From NCBI GenBank assembly GCA_945788625.1, contig CALZMQ010000005.1, positions 44,543 through 108,542 on the forward strand: a stretch of DNA of 64,000 nucleotides. Reading direction: 5' to 3'. The position numbers and the translations under genes are program-made. This document shows, in pieces, positions 16,401-25,375 of this stretch; position 1 is the first letter of the stretch; the number at the start of each line of letters is the position of its first letter. Source of the DNA: an uncultured Woeseiaceae bacterium (GTDB taxonomy: Bacteria; Pseudomonadota; Gammaproteobacteria; Steroidobacterales; Woeseiaceae). The notes under the pieces are model-generated. The model did no database searches. It was not told where the DNA came from and saw only the letters and a list, made by a program, of their open reading frames with translations.

Positions 16401-16860
16401 CTACGCTGAGGTTGAATACGATGCCCGGTCGTTCGCCCGGGAATCCGAGCTTGCGGTGCAGGGCGTGAATCATGACCCAGGCACGCAGGTACTCGTCGAA
16501 CGATTGGAACACTTTCAGTTCCTGCGACCATTCGACGTTGTAGCCTTCGTCCTGCATATCGATACATGGCTTGCTGACGTTCAGCACGTCGAGCGTCTGT
16601 ACGGTCTTCAGCTCGATGTATCGGGCGCCGCACAGCCACGCCGCCACGATATTCTGGGCCATCTGCGAGTGCGGGCCAGCAGCCGGACCAAACGGTGTTT
16701 CCAGGTCGTGGCCGCAGGCGCTTGTCCGATAGGGGGCGTCACTCCGCGGCGTAAAGAAGTAACGGCGAGGAATGCCAAATACCGAATCGCGAGCATCCAG
16801 TTCCGAGAACACCCACGCGGCCAGCTGGTCAGCTGCAACAGGTTGAAAGATATCGGACAT
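13468..16860 (-). CDS. ygfK: YgfK-type multidomain iron-sulfur flavoprotein (putative selenate reductase subunit family)
   Basis: This 1130-residue protein is a multidomain oxidoreductase. Residues 1 to about 420 resemble a dihydroorotate/dihydropyrimidine dehydrogenase FMN barrel. A GltD-like cysteine domain follows (APCIDECPLDQQ and LGRACDHLCEQAC), then an FAD site (AVIGAGPGGIAAAIEL) and an NAD(P)H site (GVIGAGDTAMDCARV). The C-terminal ferredoxin part has CIDCDAYCSICVGVCP and CNECGNCTTFCP. The layout parallels dihydropyrimidine dehydrogenase, which reduces a pyrimidine ring using NADPH, so reduction of a purine-derived ring is plausible. The selenate-reductase label is historical. It is the first gene of the nine-gene operon; no in-frame TGA was noticed. 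Confidence 0.93.
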   Translation of the reverse strand: MSDIFQPVAADQLAAWVFSELDARDSVFGIPRRYFFTPRSDAPYRTSACGHDLETPFGPAAGPHSQMAQNIVAAWLCGARYIELKTVQTLDVLNVSKPCIDMQDEGYNVEWSQELKVFQSFDEYLRAWVMIHALHRKLGFPGERPGIVFNLSVGYDLEGIRRPNMQWFLDQVQDCSAYKQSVVEQVARYCPEVRDIHIPDRISDNVTLSTMHGCPPGEVESISSYLLQSRGLHTLVKCNPTLLGPERVRKLINEELRFTDIAVPDAAFEHDLKYADAVPMLRNLQATAGECGLTFGVKLTNTLEVDNVGEVFDASEKTMYLSGRPLHAVTVNLANRLAIEFDGGLPMSFSAGASCFNAAELLAAGMQTVTVCSDLLKTGGYMRLLDYVESVDAAFETFGAASIDEFILRSANGTGTDVPAAARHNLRRYAERVRCDPDNMKDRFDKSRTKTTRELGPFDCVKAPCIDECPLDQQVPQYMRAVQAGDYAKADRIVRRDNPIPCVLGRACDHLCEQACVRTHLDEPLAIRDIKRFITDRVPNVEASPANSGNGRKVAVIGAGPGGIAAAIELAREGIAVEVFEQHSYAGGMVGGAVPEYRLPQAVFDKDFELLDKLGVRLHYNVRLGRDIRLSTLRNDGFTQVAIMVGAQRGKTLRMEGEDCDGVVDALKFLRLSRENRALDIGKRVGVIGAGDTAMDCARVAWRQNAGQSDSKVSLIYRRTIDEMPADEEELAQLVEEGIEILELCKPQRLVVEHGKLKALVCRRTRFAGDRDAGGRKIPHEVPDSNFEVPLDTLILAISQQANLDFFDDDRIKVNDAGYIDADPVTFETSMRGVYAGGDVANEGPASIVRAAAAGKAIADHIVGRSNSGGAPTGLASCDTRALTRRRSHRERRIHAPWTRPDERRNFNEVVLTYSEAQARAEAKRCIDCDAYCSICVGVCPNLALLTYETAAFAVRLPELHVVDGETRVDYGDTYRVAQPYQVAVLGDLCNECGNCTTFCPTSGRPFRDKPRLFIDHREFEQQTDNAYRIFRNEDRWAMDARYSGATHRIELNGDLDYIGPAFKARLDSSSFEVGHAEAAADAADSLSLRMCADMFVLLDGLRRSMPFLPFARRDDESSMGKIGHPGYEE

Positions 16861-16963
16861 ATCGATTCATTGAACCGTCAATGTCTGATTCGTAGATATA
16901 CGCAATTGCCGCAGCAGCGCGCAGCATGGCGAGACACACCGGCCGCGCCGGCGGAAAAGGCGG

Positions 16964-17926
16964 TCAGGCGCTTGCGAGCCTCCTTCGCACCTTGTCGTTG
17001 TACATGTAGGAGTCTGCGTCGGCAATAAGGCTTTCAATCGTGTCGTGCCGGGCGCGGTCAAACTCGACGGTGCCGACGCTCCACGCGAGTTTTTGCCGGA
17101 TCTTGCACGTTGTCGCTGCCGCCATGTCACGCAGGCGCTCCAGCGCTGGTTCGGACGAACCGTCTGTGCCGGCGAGCAGAACGACAAATTCATCACCGCC
17201 CAAACGGCCGATAGCATCCGCTGTGCGGAAACACTTGACGAGCAGAGCTGCAAAGTGGCGCAGCAAATCATCGCCCGCGGCATGTCCGTACGTGTCGTTG
17301 ATTTCCTTGAAACCGTCGAGGTCGAAGAACGCCAGTTCCGCTTTCGCACCCGTACGGCCGCACAGCGACAACAGGTGGTCGGCGATAACGTGGAAACCGC
17401 GGCGGTTGGCAACGCCGGTCAGGTCGTCGGTGGTAACCTGCGACGACAACCTCACCTCGTCCTCGACCATCGTGGCAAGATCCCTGAGCGTGTCCACGTC
17501 ATCCTCACACATGTCGCGTGGTTCCGAATCGATGATGCACAGTGTGCCGATACGAAAGCCGTTCGGGTCCTTTATCGGATATCCGGCGTAGAAACGAATA
17601 TTCGGTTCATCCGTTACCAGCGGATTGTCGGCGAAATGCGGGTCCTCGAGGGCGTTATTGACGATGAAAACCGCGTCATCGAGGATGGCGTGGCCGCAGA
17701 AGGATATCTGTCGCGACGTTTCGCAGGCCTCCAGGCCCTGGCGCGACTTGAACCACTGACGTTGCGAGTCAACCAGGCTGATAAGGCAGATTTCGACGTC
17801 GAAATAGCGTTTCGCCATTCGCGTGATCCTGTCGAATCGACTCTCCGCCGGCGTATCCATGATGCGTAATGCATGCAGGCTCTTCAGGCGAGCGGTTTCA
17901 TCGACAGGTAGCGACGGTTCGAGCAT
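16964..17926 (-). CDS. GAF-GGDEF diguanylate cyclase
   Basis: This 320-residue cytoplasmic protein has a GAF sensor at about residues 20-155 and a GGDEF domain from about 165 to the end. GRLGGDEFVVLL is an intact active site, and RTAD lies five residues before it as the inhibitory I-site (RxxD), so it should make c-di-GMP under product inhibition. No membrane segment or signal peptide is visible. It lies 103 bp upstream of ygfK on the same strand, so it could share a transcript with the catabolic operon, but functionally it fits the c-di-GMP block to its right. Confidence 0.92.
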   Translation of the reverse strand: MLEPSLPVDETARLKSLHALRIMDTPAESRFDRITRMAKRYFDVEICLISLVDSQRQWFKSRQGLEACETSRQISFCGHAILDDAVFIVNNALEDPHFADNPLVTDEPNIRFYAGYPIKDPNGFRIGTLCIIDSEPRDMCEDDVDTLRDLATMVEDEVRLSSQVTTDDLTGVANRRGFHVIADHLLSLCGRTGAKAELAFFDLDGFKEINDTYGHAAGDDLLRHFAALLVKCFRTADAIGRLGGDEFVVLLAGTDGSSEPALERLRDMAAATTCKIRQKLAWSVGTVEFDRARHDTIESLIADADSYMYNDKVRRRLASA

Positions 17927-18061
17927 TTCGATATCTCACGCATCAATTCCAGGCTTGTATCGGCGGCCGGCCGGGGGACTTTAGGGCGTATTCGTCTGCA
18001 GTTACTTGCGTTCCAGCCTAAAGATATGCCGCGCACGGCCGATTAAGCGTTTAGTAAGTTA

Positions 18062-21000
18062 TTGATTCCAGTGAGTTCCCCATTGAAGCTGCGACTAGAC
18101 CATCGTAAGAATCTTCTGGCACTGCTGGTGCTGCTATGCGCAGCACCGGCTATGGCCGCGAATGGTTCCGCGGAGGCGCCGTTTCGGTTCTACACGGTAC
18201 TCGACGGTTTGACTCAGTCCGCAGTCATCGACATCGAGCAGGACCAGGCGGGCTACCTCTGGTTCACGACCGCCCGCGGCCTCAATCGATACGACGGCAG
18301 GGAATTCGACCAATTCACGATCGCCGACGGACTGCCCGTCAATTCCCTGACGGCACTGCACGTCAGCGCGACGAACACCGTCTGGGTGGGCGACGCGCGT
18401 GGTGGCGTCACGATAGTTCATGGCGCGCGTGTCGTTCACACCGTAGAGCCGAACGCGGAGATGGACGGGCCGGTACTGGATATCGAAATAGTAGACGACC
18501 GCAAGTTTGCCGTAATGGGAAGCGGAGAAATTGCCGAAATCGTCAGCGACGAAACCGGCTACCGGATCGAACACCTGGTCGGGAACGAGGTATCTGGAAT
18601 TACAGGTCTGTCCGTACATGGACGAGACGTCTGGGTCGAATCGCAAAACGGACTTTATCGGTTGACTTACGAAGGCGAGCCCGGGCTCGAGCTAATGTCT
18701 GAGTCAATTCGGAAAATCCACACGGATTCGACTGGCGCGCTCTGGGTTGTCGACGATGAAGGAGCGGTTGGGACCTGGCAGGACGACAAGTTCGATGAGG
18801 TCGCGAGGATCGAGTCGGAATACGAAATCGTCAGTCTGGTAATCGACAACGACGGGCTGGCCTGGGTTGCAACGAGCCACGAGCTATACAGTTTCAATGC
18901 ACGACGCGAGGGTGCGGAGTACGGGGCGCCCTACGTGAAGCGATACCCCGGAATCGACAACGTCACTTCGTTGTTTGTCGATAGCGAGAATTCACTGTGG
19001 CTATCGAGCGCTTCGCGTCTCATTCGCTTTCTCGGTGACCGTTTTCGGCACTTTCGGCTACGAACGGAATTCGATTCGGAAACGGTTTGGGCCATTAGTG
19101 AGGACAGGCACGGCCGATTCTGGTTTGGCACGCAGACCAAGTTGCTAATGCGGCAGCACGATGAATCGTTGATTGTAGTCGGCAAAGAGCACGGACTTCC
19201 CGGCGGTCCGGTTCGTGACGTCGTCGCCGACGACGACGGTAATTTGTGGCTTGGCATCAGCGGGCACGGGCTGTTTCGTTTTGCTGTCGATGCGATGACG
19301 GCGACGCACGTTCGCTCCTCCGGAAACGCAAAAATTCTCGACATCGAGCTGCCAGATGACGGCTCGATATGGTTCTCGACGCTCGATTCCGGCGTATACC
19401 GTTATCAGCCGCATGATGAGTCGATGACCGTTTTCGAAACGCCGGAAGGAACGTCTGTGTATTCGCTGGACGCCTGGGTCGACGGCAGCGTCTGGTACGG
19501 CGCCGATGAGGTCGGTCTTGTGCGACTTGCTCCGGACGCCGAAGGCGGCTTTGAGCAGACAATAATAGGGGAAGGCGGAAGCGCTCCCGAGCACGATTAC
19601 AGCTACGTCCGGTTGAACCCGCTCGATGACGGCGGCTACGAGCGAGAAATCCTGAATCCCGAAGACGGGTTATTGAAACGCTATTTCAATCAAATAATCA
19701 TAACGGGCGCGGATTCCGCGTGGATCGCCACCGAGGAAGGCGGCCTTATTCGCTTTGAAAACGCCAGGTTCACGGATGTCGGTGAAGTAACCCCGCTTGC
19801 CGATCAGACCGTATACCTTGTTGAACCCCTGGACAATGGAACCGTCGTCGTCGGCGGCGAGCAGGGCCTCTATCACTTCATTCCCGGCGTACCCGGAATC
19901 GCGCACTACAATCAGCAGGCCGGATTCATCGGCCTGGAGACTAATGTGCATGCCACATTCGTCGATTCCGGCGGCAGTCTGTGGATAGGGACAGTCGATG
20001 GTGCTGCACGCATGGATGTCTCGCAACCGATGCCGCCCTCATTTCTGCCCAAGCCGACCATCGTGCGCATGGAAGCCGCGCAGGATGGACGTCAGATTCT
20101 CGACGGCGGGGAAATCGAGCCGAACGAACTCGGTGCACAGCTAGAGTATGCGGCGATATCCCTCTTGAATCCGCAGGGTGTGCAATACAGCTATAAACTC
20201 GATGGTGTCGACAGCGAATGGGGTTCGGCGACGAGTAACCGCTCCGTGAGCTATCCAAGGATTCCTCCCGGCTCGTACGAATTTCTGGTTCGCGCGCGAT
20301 ACACGGGCGGCCAGTGGAGCGACGCGATCGCAAGTCATCGCTTCACGGTCCTGCCGTTTTTCTGGCAGCAGCCGTGGTTCATGTTCGGCACGTTTCTACT
20401 ATTCATCATCCTGTTGCGCTCGGTGATGGTCTATCGCACTCGCAAGATCGAATGGATGAACGAGACGCTTCGCGCCCAGGTCGAGGAACGCACCGAATCA
20501 ATCGAAAAGGCCAGGCAAAAACTGCTTGTCAGCAATGAGCGCTTGTCCCAGGAGATCGGGGCACGTGCAGAGGTTGAGACACGGTTTCGGCGCGCGTTCG
20601 AAAACGCGCCGATCGGCATGGGGCTGCTGGATGTGCAAGGGAAGCTGTTCGACGCAAACCCGGCCTTGAACGACATGTTCTGGCCGGATGTCGCAACGCC
20701 TCCGGACGTGAGGTTCGCGGAGACAATTGGCGATGAGGATCGTGAGCGCTTCGAGCTTGAGTATCAGAAACTCATCAAGTCCGTGTTTGACAACCTCGAT
20801 GAGAAACTGGCCTGTGTCGGTCCTGACGGTGACGCGCTTCAGGCAGTCGTCAACCTGTCGGCCGTCCGGTCCGACACCGGTGAGTTTCTCTATAGCGTAC
20901 TGCAGATCCAGGACGTAACCGAATCGTTGCAACTCACGGTGAAACTCGAGTACCAGGCGAGTTATGACGAGCTGACCGGGCTGCTGAATCGTCGCGCCTT

Positions 21001-22288
21001 CGAGGCGCAGCTGGAAAAAGCGTGGGAAAGCAGGGGCGACAGCAGCAAACAGAGTCACCTGATGTTCATGGACCTCGACCAATTCAAGGTCGTCAACGAC
21101 ACCTCCGGGCACACCGCAGGCGACCAGCTGTTACGCAGTATCAGTGAAATCCTGGTCGACAACGTCCGCGCCAACGATATTGTCGGGCGCCTTGGTGGGG
21201 ACGAGTTCGGAATAATCCTGTGGGATTGCCCGGCGGACGTCGCCAGGCGTATCGCGGAGAACATCCGCCAGAGCATCGAGAATTTCCGGTTCCACTGGGA
21301 CGTCGAAACCTATCGGATCGGTGTCAGTATTGGCGGCCTGCCCATCGATCCGGCGGTCGGCGACATCAGCGAATTGCAGCAACTTGCCGACGCAGCATGC
21401 TATGCCGCCAAGGAAGCAGGCCGCAACCGCGTGCACATGGTGTCTGGCGACAAGGATTCCGCCCGCGTGCATCGCGGCCAGGTGCGCTGGGTACAGCGGC
21501 TGCGTGAGGCGATGGAGAAGAACCGCTTCGCCATATACGGGCAGCAGATTCGTCCAATTGATGAGAATTCCAACGAGCCCGAGCGCATCGAAATCCTTTT
21601 GCGCCTTCGCGACCCGGAGACGCGCAAGCTCATACCGCCTGGTGCCTTCCTGCCGGCAGCCGAACGATATGGCCTGAGCGTGGAACTGGACAAGTGGGTG
21701 GTCAAGAGCCTCCTCGACATGCTGTACGTGCATCACGCATTCGAGGCCGAACATCGCAGCTACTGGATCAACTTGTCGGGCAGCAGCGTCGGCGACCGGC
21801 GATTTGCGGAATTCCTGACGGATGCCGTCAGGAATTCGCCGCTGCCACCCGGCACGATCAATTTCGAGATCACGGAGACCGCTGTCATTCGAAGCATCGC
21901 CGAAGCCGGCGATCTCATGTCGTCACTGCGGGAAATGGGTTGCAGATTCGCCCTCGACGACTTCGGCAGCGGCCTGTCGTCGTTCGGTTATCTCAAGAAA
22001 CTCCCCGTCGACTACGTGAAGATCGACGGCATGTTCATTCGCGATTTACTGAAGGACAAGACGGACCGGATATTCGTCAAGTCGATCATCGACATCGCAC
22101 ACACGCTGGGTATCAAGACGATCGCGGAGTTCGTCGAGAACAACGAACTGCTGGGCGTCGTGCGCGATCTCGGCGCCGATTACATACAGGGTTTCGTGGT
22201 GGGTCAGCCGTTCGTGCTCGCACCACGATTTCCACGCACTGCTGGCTCGGAACAGGAGCTGGCTGAAATTCACTCGAAGGCAGGTTGA
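18062..22288 (+). CDS. Periplasmic propeller-PAS-GGDEF-EAL transmembrane sensor
   Basis: The product is up to 1408 residues. It begins with a signal peptide (LLALLVLLCAAPAMA), then a two-component-regulator-type beta-propeller to about residue 690 with repeated LW(V/F) blades. A Y_Y_Y-like domain (YSYKLDGVDSEW) and a membrane helix near residues 771-792 follow, then a coiled coil, PAS, GGDEF and EAL. RAND is five residues before GGDEF, so the I-site is intact. The EAL motif reads EILLRLR, but the later Asn, Glu, DDFG, Lys, Glu and Gln of the phosphodiesterase site are present. The protein is probably bifunctional. The start is uncertain: TTG 18062 or GTG 18071, neither with a strong RBS. Confidence 0.9.
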   Translation: MIPVSSPLKLRLDHRKNLLALLVLLCAAPAMAANGSAEAPFRFYTVLDGLTQSAVIDIEQDQAGYLWFTTARGLNRYDGREFDQFTIADGLPVNSLTALHVSATNTVWVGDARGGVTIVHGARVVHTVEPNAEMDGPVLDIEIVDDRKFAVMGSGEIAEIVSDETGYRIEHLVGNEVSGITGLSVHGRDVWVESQNGLYRLTYEGEPGLELMSESIRKIHTDSTGALWVVDDEGAVGTWQDDKFDEVARIESEYEIVSLVIDNDGLAWVATSHELYSFNARREGAEYGAPYVKRYPGIDNVTSLFVDSENSLWLSSASRLIRFLGDRFRHFRLRTEFDSETVWAISEDRHGRFWFGTQTKLLMRQHDESLIVVGKEHGLPGGPVRDVVADDDGNLWLGISGHGLFRFAVDAMTATHVRSSGNAKILDIELPDDGSIWFSTLDSGVYRYQPHDESMTVFETPEGTSVYSLDAWVDGSVWYGADEVGLVRLAPDAEGGFEQTIIGEGGSAPEHDYSYVRLNPLDDGGYEREILNPEDGLLKRYFNQIIITGADSAWIATEEGGLIRFENARFTDVGEVTPLADQTVYLVEPLDNGTVVVGGEQGLYHFIPGVPGIAHYNQQAGFIGLETNVHATFVDSGGSLWIGTVDGAARMDVSQPMPPSFLPKPTIVRMEAAQDGRQILDGGEIEPNELGAQLEYAAISLLNPQGVQYSYKLDGVDSEWGSATSNRSVSYPRIPPGSYEFLVRARYTGGQWSDAIASHRFTVLPFFWQQPWFMFGTFLLFIILLRSVMVYRTRKIEWMNETLRAQVEERTESIEKARQKLLVSNERLSQEIGARAEVETRFRRAFENAPIGMGLLDVQGKLFDANPALNDMFWPDVATPPDVRFAETIGDEDRERFELEYQKLIKSVFDNLDEKLACVGPDGDALQAVVNLSAVRSDTGEFLYSVLQIQDVTESLQLTVKLEYQASYDELTGLLNRRAFEAQLEKAWESRGDSSKQSHLMFMDLDQFKVVNDTSGHTAGDQLLRSISEILVDNVRANDIVGRLGGDEFGIILWDCPADVARRIAENIRQSIENFRFHWDVETYRIGVSIGGLPIDPAVGDISELQQLADAACYAAKEAGRNRVHMVSGDKDSARVHRGQVRWVQRLREAMEKNRFAIYGQQIRPIDENSNEPERIEILLRLRDPETRKLIPPGAFLPAAERYGLSVELDKWVVKSLLDMLYVHHAFEAEHRSYWINLSGSSVGDRRFAEFLTDAVRNSPLPPGTINFEITETAVIRSIAEAGDLMSSLREMGCRFALDDFGSGLSSFGYLKKLPVDYVKIDGMFIRDLLKDKTDRIFVKSIIDIAHTLGIKTIAEFVENNELLGVVRDLGADYIQGFVVGQPFVLAPRFPRTAGSEQELAEIHSKAG

Positions 22289-22296
22289 GAAAAGCA

Positions 22297-23175
22297 ATGA
22301 CGGCCGCACCACAAACCACCGACACGGCGGTACGAATAGCAGAGTCCATTCGTGCGTTGCCACCTTTACCCGCAACGGCGCACGAAATACTGAATTGTTT
22401 CGGCGACGAGTTCATCGATGCCGAAAAAGTAGCGGTTGTCGTGGAGGGAGACCCGGGGATATGCGCAAAGCTGCTCGGGCTGGCGAATTCCGCCTACTTT
22501 GGCCTCGCTCAACCGGTTCATGACATCGGGGAGGTGATTTCGCGTGTCCTGGGCGTCGATACGGTTCGCTCGTTGGTATTGGCAATGGCGATTCAGCAGT
22601 CCTTCGACAACAAGAGTTGCCCGGCATTTGACACCGAGCGTTTCTGGATGCGTTCGCTGCTGGCGGCCGAGTGTTGCAAGCAGATCGCCGTGATTGACGA
22701 ACTTGCGGGCGACACGGCGCGCGACCTTGCCTATACGACGGGCCTTTGCCACAACCTTGGCCTGATGGCGCTGACCTTCATAGAGCCGGCTCGCACGAAC
22801 CACGTGCTGAGGCTGCATCGAGATGCCAATGGAGACGCATCGCTAGCCGAGCTGTTTGATGCCGAGTTTGAGACCGACCACAAGATCGTCACCGCGGAAC
22901 TGGGCCGACTGTGGTCGCTGCCTTTGCCGATGGTCGCGGCCTACCAATTCCGGGCGTTTCCGGACGCACACTGCGATGAGCGACTGGGACTTATCGCCGC
23001 CGCGGGTGTTGCTGCGGTTCGCAACACGGAACTTGACCCGGACCGGCGAAGCAGTCTTCTGCTCTGGGCCGATTCGCTCGGAATCGAGGCCGAGGCATTA
23101 CAGAGTATGGCGGTATTCGGCGACCGTCAGAGAGAAACAGTGCGGTCGCTGGCGTCCAATCTGACACGTTATTGA
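22297..23175 (+). CDS. HDOD domain signalling protein
   Basis: This protein of about 292 residues is an HDOD domain, a catalytically dead relative of the HD phosphohydrolases found in bacterial signalling. LPPLPATAHEILN and the GDPGICAKLLGLANSAYF segment are typical of the family N-terminus, followed by VISRVLGVDTVRSLVLAMA and TGLCHNLGLMAL. No output domain is attached. HDOD proteins act as adaptors in two-component and c-di-GMP pathways. ATG 22297 is preferred over TTG 22285, which overlaps the previous stop; GAAGGCAGG lies upstream of both. It begins the collinear run with the TonB receptor, YfiR, kinase and response regulator. Confidence 0.9.
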   Translation: MTAAPQTTDTAVRIAESIRALPPLPATAHEILNCFGDEFIDAEKVAVVVEGDPGICAKLLGLANSAYFGLAQPVHDIGEVISRVLGVDTVRSLVLAMAIQQSFDNKSCPAFDTERFWMRSLLAAECCKQIAVIDELAGDTARDLAYTTGLCHNLGLMALTFIEPARTNHVLRLHRDANGDASLAELFDAEFETDHKIVTAELGRLWSLPLPMVAAYQFRAFPDAHCDERLGLIAAAGVAAVRNTELDPDRRSSLLLWADSLGIEAEALQSMAVFGDRQRETVRSLASNLTRY

Positions 23176-23255
23176 AGAGGCAAGACATTCACGATCGCTG
23201 CTGCAGGAGGTTGCTGCGATCCCCGAAAGCAAGTGATCTTGAAGAGGATTTACCG

Positions 23256-25337
23256 ATGACTTATTACAGTTTCCCGACCAACTGGTGCCGCGAAACGCTG
23301 AGTACGCTCGCCGTCGCAGCTCTTATTATATTGGCGTGTCTCCAGGCTGCCGGGGCCAATGACTCAAACTCCGGCGACAATCTCGCTGATTTCAGCCTCG
23401 AAGAGTTGATGAGTATCGAAATCACCACCCTGTCGAGAAAGGCAGAGAACCTCGGCAGCGCACCGGCGGCGGTACACGTGATCTCGCAGTCGGACATTCG
23501 GCGCTCGGGCGCGCGTTCTATTCCGGAGCTGCTTCGTCTGGTTCCCGGCATGCAGGTGGCGCAGATCGATGGCAACAAATGGGCCGTTACCGCACGGGGA
23601 GCGAATGGTCGCTTTGCCAACAAACTGCTCGTTCTCATGGACGGCCGCACGCTGTACAACCCATTGCTGTCGGGCGTCTACTGGGACGTCCAGGACACGG
23701 ACATTGCCGCTATCGAACGCATCGAGGTCATTCGGGGACCCGGTGCGACAATGTGGGGATCCAATGCCGTCAATGGCATCGTCAATATCATCACCAAGCA
23801 CTCAGCGGACGCACAGGGCGGCCATCTTGGCGTGCTTGGCGGCCAAAGTGGATACGAAGGCGTTCTACGTTATGGCTCGAAGGTGGGCGATTCCGCCTTC
23901 CGGGTGTACGGCAAAATTCTCGATCGCGACGGCAACGTCAACCTGGTTGGTGAAGACACCGAAGACTATTCCGAAATGGCACGAGTCGGAGGACGCTTCG
24001 ATTGGGACGGCCATGACAATCAGGATTTTACGTTCAGCGCCGAGGCCTATACCGGGGAGTCCGGCGAGTACCGGATCAGTCGGTCACTGATCCCGCCCTA
24101 CGAAATGATTTTGGACACCGTTAGCGAAATGTCAGGCGCATTTGCCCTGGCGCGCTGGTCGCGCAATTTCGCGTCGGATTCGACGCTGCAAATCAATGCT
24201 TACTACGATGCACACAAGAGGGACGGCGTCACCTATACAGAGGATCGCAAGACATTCGATCTCGATATTCAGTACGGTTTTTCACCCTGGCAGAACCATA
24301 GCCTGATGTGGGGACTGAACTCGCGCTTCAGCCGGAATAAGACAAGTGGCACGTTTGAAATTCAAATCATTCCTGCGGAAAACGAACTGAGATTGTTCAG
24401 TGGATTCATTCAGGACGAAATCAGCCTGCTTGACGGCAATGCACGGCTAATGATTGGCAGCAAGTTCGAGAACAACAACCTCGGTGACAAGACCGTCGAA
24501 GTCGAGCCGAGCGTCCGTTTCTCGATCGGACTCGGCGGCAACAAAACTGCGTGGGCCGCTGTCTCCAGTGCTGTGCGCATGCCCTCACGCGGTGAACAGA
24601 ACGGACGGATCGTGAGTGCCGTGTTGCCACCCGGACAGCCGCAGCTTCCATTGCCTGTCCCTACGGTAGTAGTCGTCAACGGCAATCTCAATATGAAGTC
24701 GGAAGAGGTAACTGCATATGAAATCGGGTATCGCATGCGCGACGCAGCGTTCCAGTTCGACGTAGCGGCTTTCTATAACCAATTCTCGGATCTGCGAAGC
24801 CTGCAACAAGGAGCCCCGACATGTCAGCCAAGTGGTGTGCTCGTACAGCTCGATCCGACGTGTCTGGCGACAGCCACTTTCGTTGAAGCTCCGCTATTTG
24901 TAGGAAGCAACACATCCTACGATGCGATGGGTGTTGAACTGTCGGTAGCGAAGCATTTCTCTGAGCGCTGGCGGCTACACGGCACTTATACCTACTTTCA
25001 TACAACCGACGGGTCCGCCGGTAATGGTCAGGAACTCGCCGTCATTGAGGATAGCCCTGATCACCAGCTTTCCATCCGATCGTCGATGGATATCGGCGAG
25101 AGCCTGGAGTTGGACCTCTGGTTACGCTGGATCGACGAACTCGAGTCGCAGCAAATCGACGCCTACGCGGCGCTCGACCTCCGATTCGCCTGGTCGCCGG
25201 GTCCGGCTTTGAGCGTTGCTGCCGTTGGCCGCAACTTGTTCGCCGGCGAACACCTGGAGTTCATGTCTGAACTCGTCGATCTGGCGCCAGTGCAGATCGA
25301 ACCCGAGGCATACATTGAACTGCGCTGGAATTTCTGA
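23256..25337 (+). CDS. TonB-dependent outer-membrane receptor
   Basis: This 693-residue protein has an N-terminal signal (VAALIILACLQAAGA), then FSLEELMSIEITTLSRK, a motif seen in TonB receptors linked to signalling genes. The plug domain reads SAPAAVHVISQSDIRRSG to GSNAVNGIVNIITK. The remainder is a 22-strand-type barrel, and the protein ends in an aromatic residue (LRWNF) as outer-membrane barrels do. The ligand cannot be told from sequence; no siderophore genes are nearby. ATG 23256 is chosen for the AGAGGA site seven bases upstream. Its place between an HDOD gene and a YfiR/kinase pair suggests it imports or senses a signal for the c-di-GMP pathway. Confidence 0.93.
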   Translation: MTYYSFPTNWCRETLSTLAVAALIILACLQAAGANDSNSGDNLADFSLEELMSIEITTLSRKAENLGSAPAAVHVISQSDIRRSGARSIPELLRLVPGMQVAQIDGNKWAVTARGANGRFANKLLVLMDGRTLYNPLLSGVYWDVQDTDIAAIERIEVIRGPGATMWGSNAVNGIVNIITKHSADAQGGHLGVLGGQSGYEGVLRYGSKVGDSAFRVYGKILDRDGNVNLVGEDTEDYSEMARVGGRFDWDGHDNQDFTFSAEAYTGESGEYRISRSLIPPYEMILDTVSEMSGAFALARWSRNFASDSTLQINAYYDAHKRDGVTYTEDRKTFDLDIQYGFSPWQNHSLMWGLNSRFSRNKTSGTFEIQIIPAENELRLFSGFIQDEISLLDGNARLMIGSKFENNNLGDKTVEVEPSVRFSIGLGGNKTAWAAVSSAVRMPSRGEQNGRIVSAVLPPGQPQLPLPVPTVVVVNGNLNMKSEEVTAYEIGYRMRDAAFQFDVAAFYNQFSDLRSLQQGAPTCQPSGVLVQLDPTCLATATFVEAPLFVGSNTSYDAMGVELSVAKHFSERWRLHGTYTYFHTTDGSAGNGQELAVIEDSPDHQLSIRSSMDIGESLELDLWLRWIDELESQQIDAYAALDLRFAWSPGPALSVAAVGRNLFAGEHLEFMSELVDLAPVQIEPEAYIELRWNF

Positions 25338-25375
25338 GCGCCGCGGCCGGTAAGAATACGGAACCTCGATTCGAA

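Noticed and set aside
13468..16860. Selenocysteine or true selenate reductase function for YgfK
   Set aside because: No in-frame TGA was noticed and the domain layout fits a dihydropyrimidine-dehydrogenase-like enzyme; the selenate label is historical.
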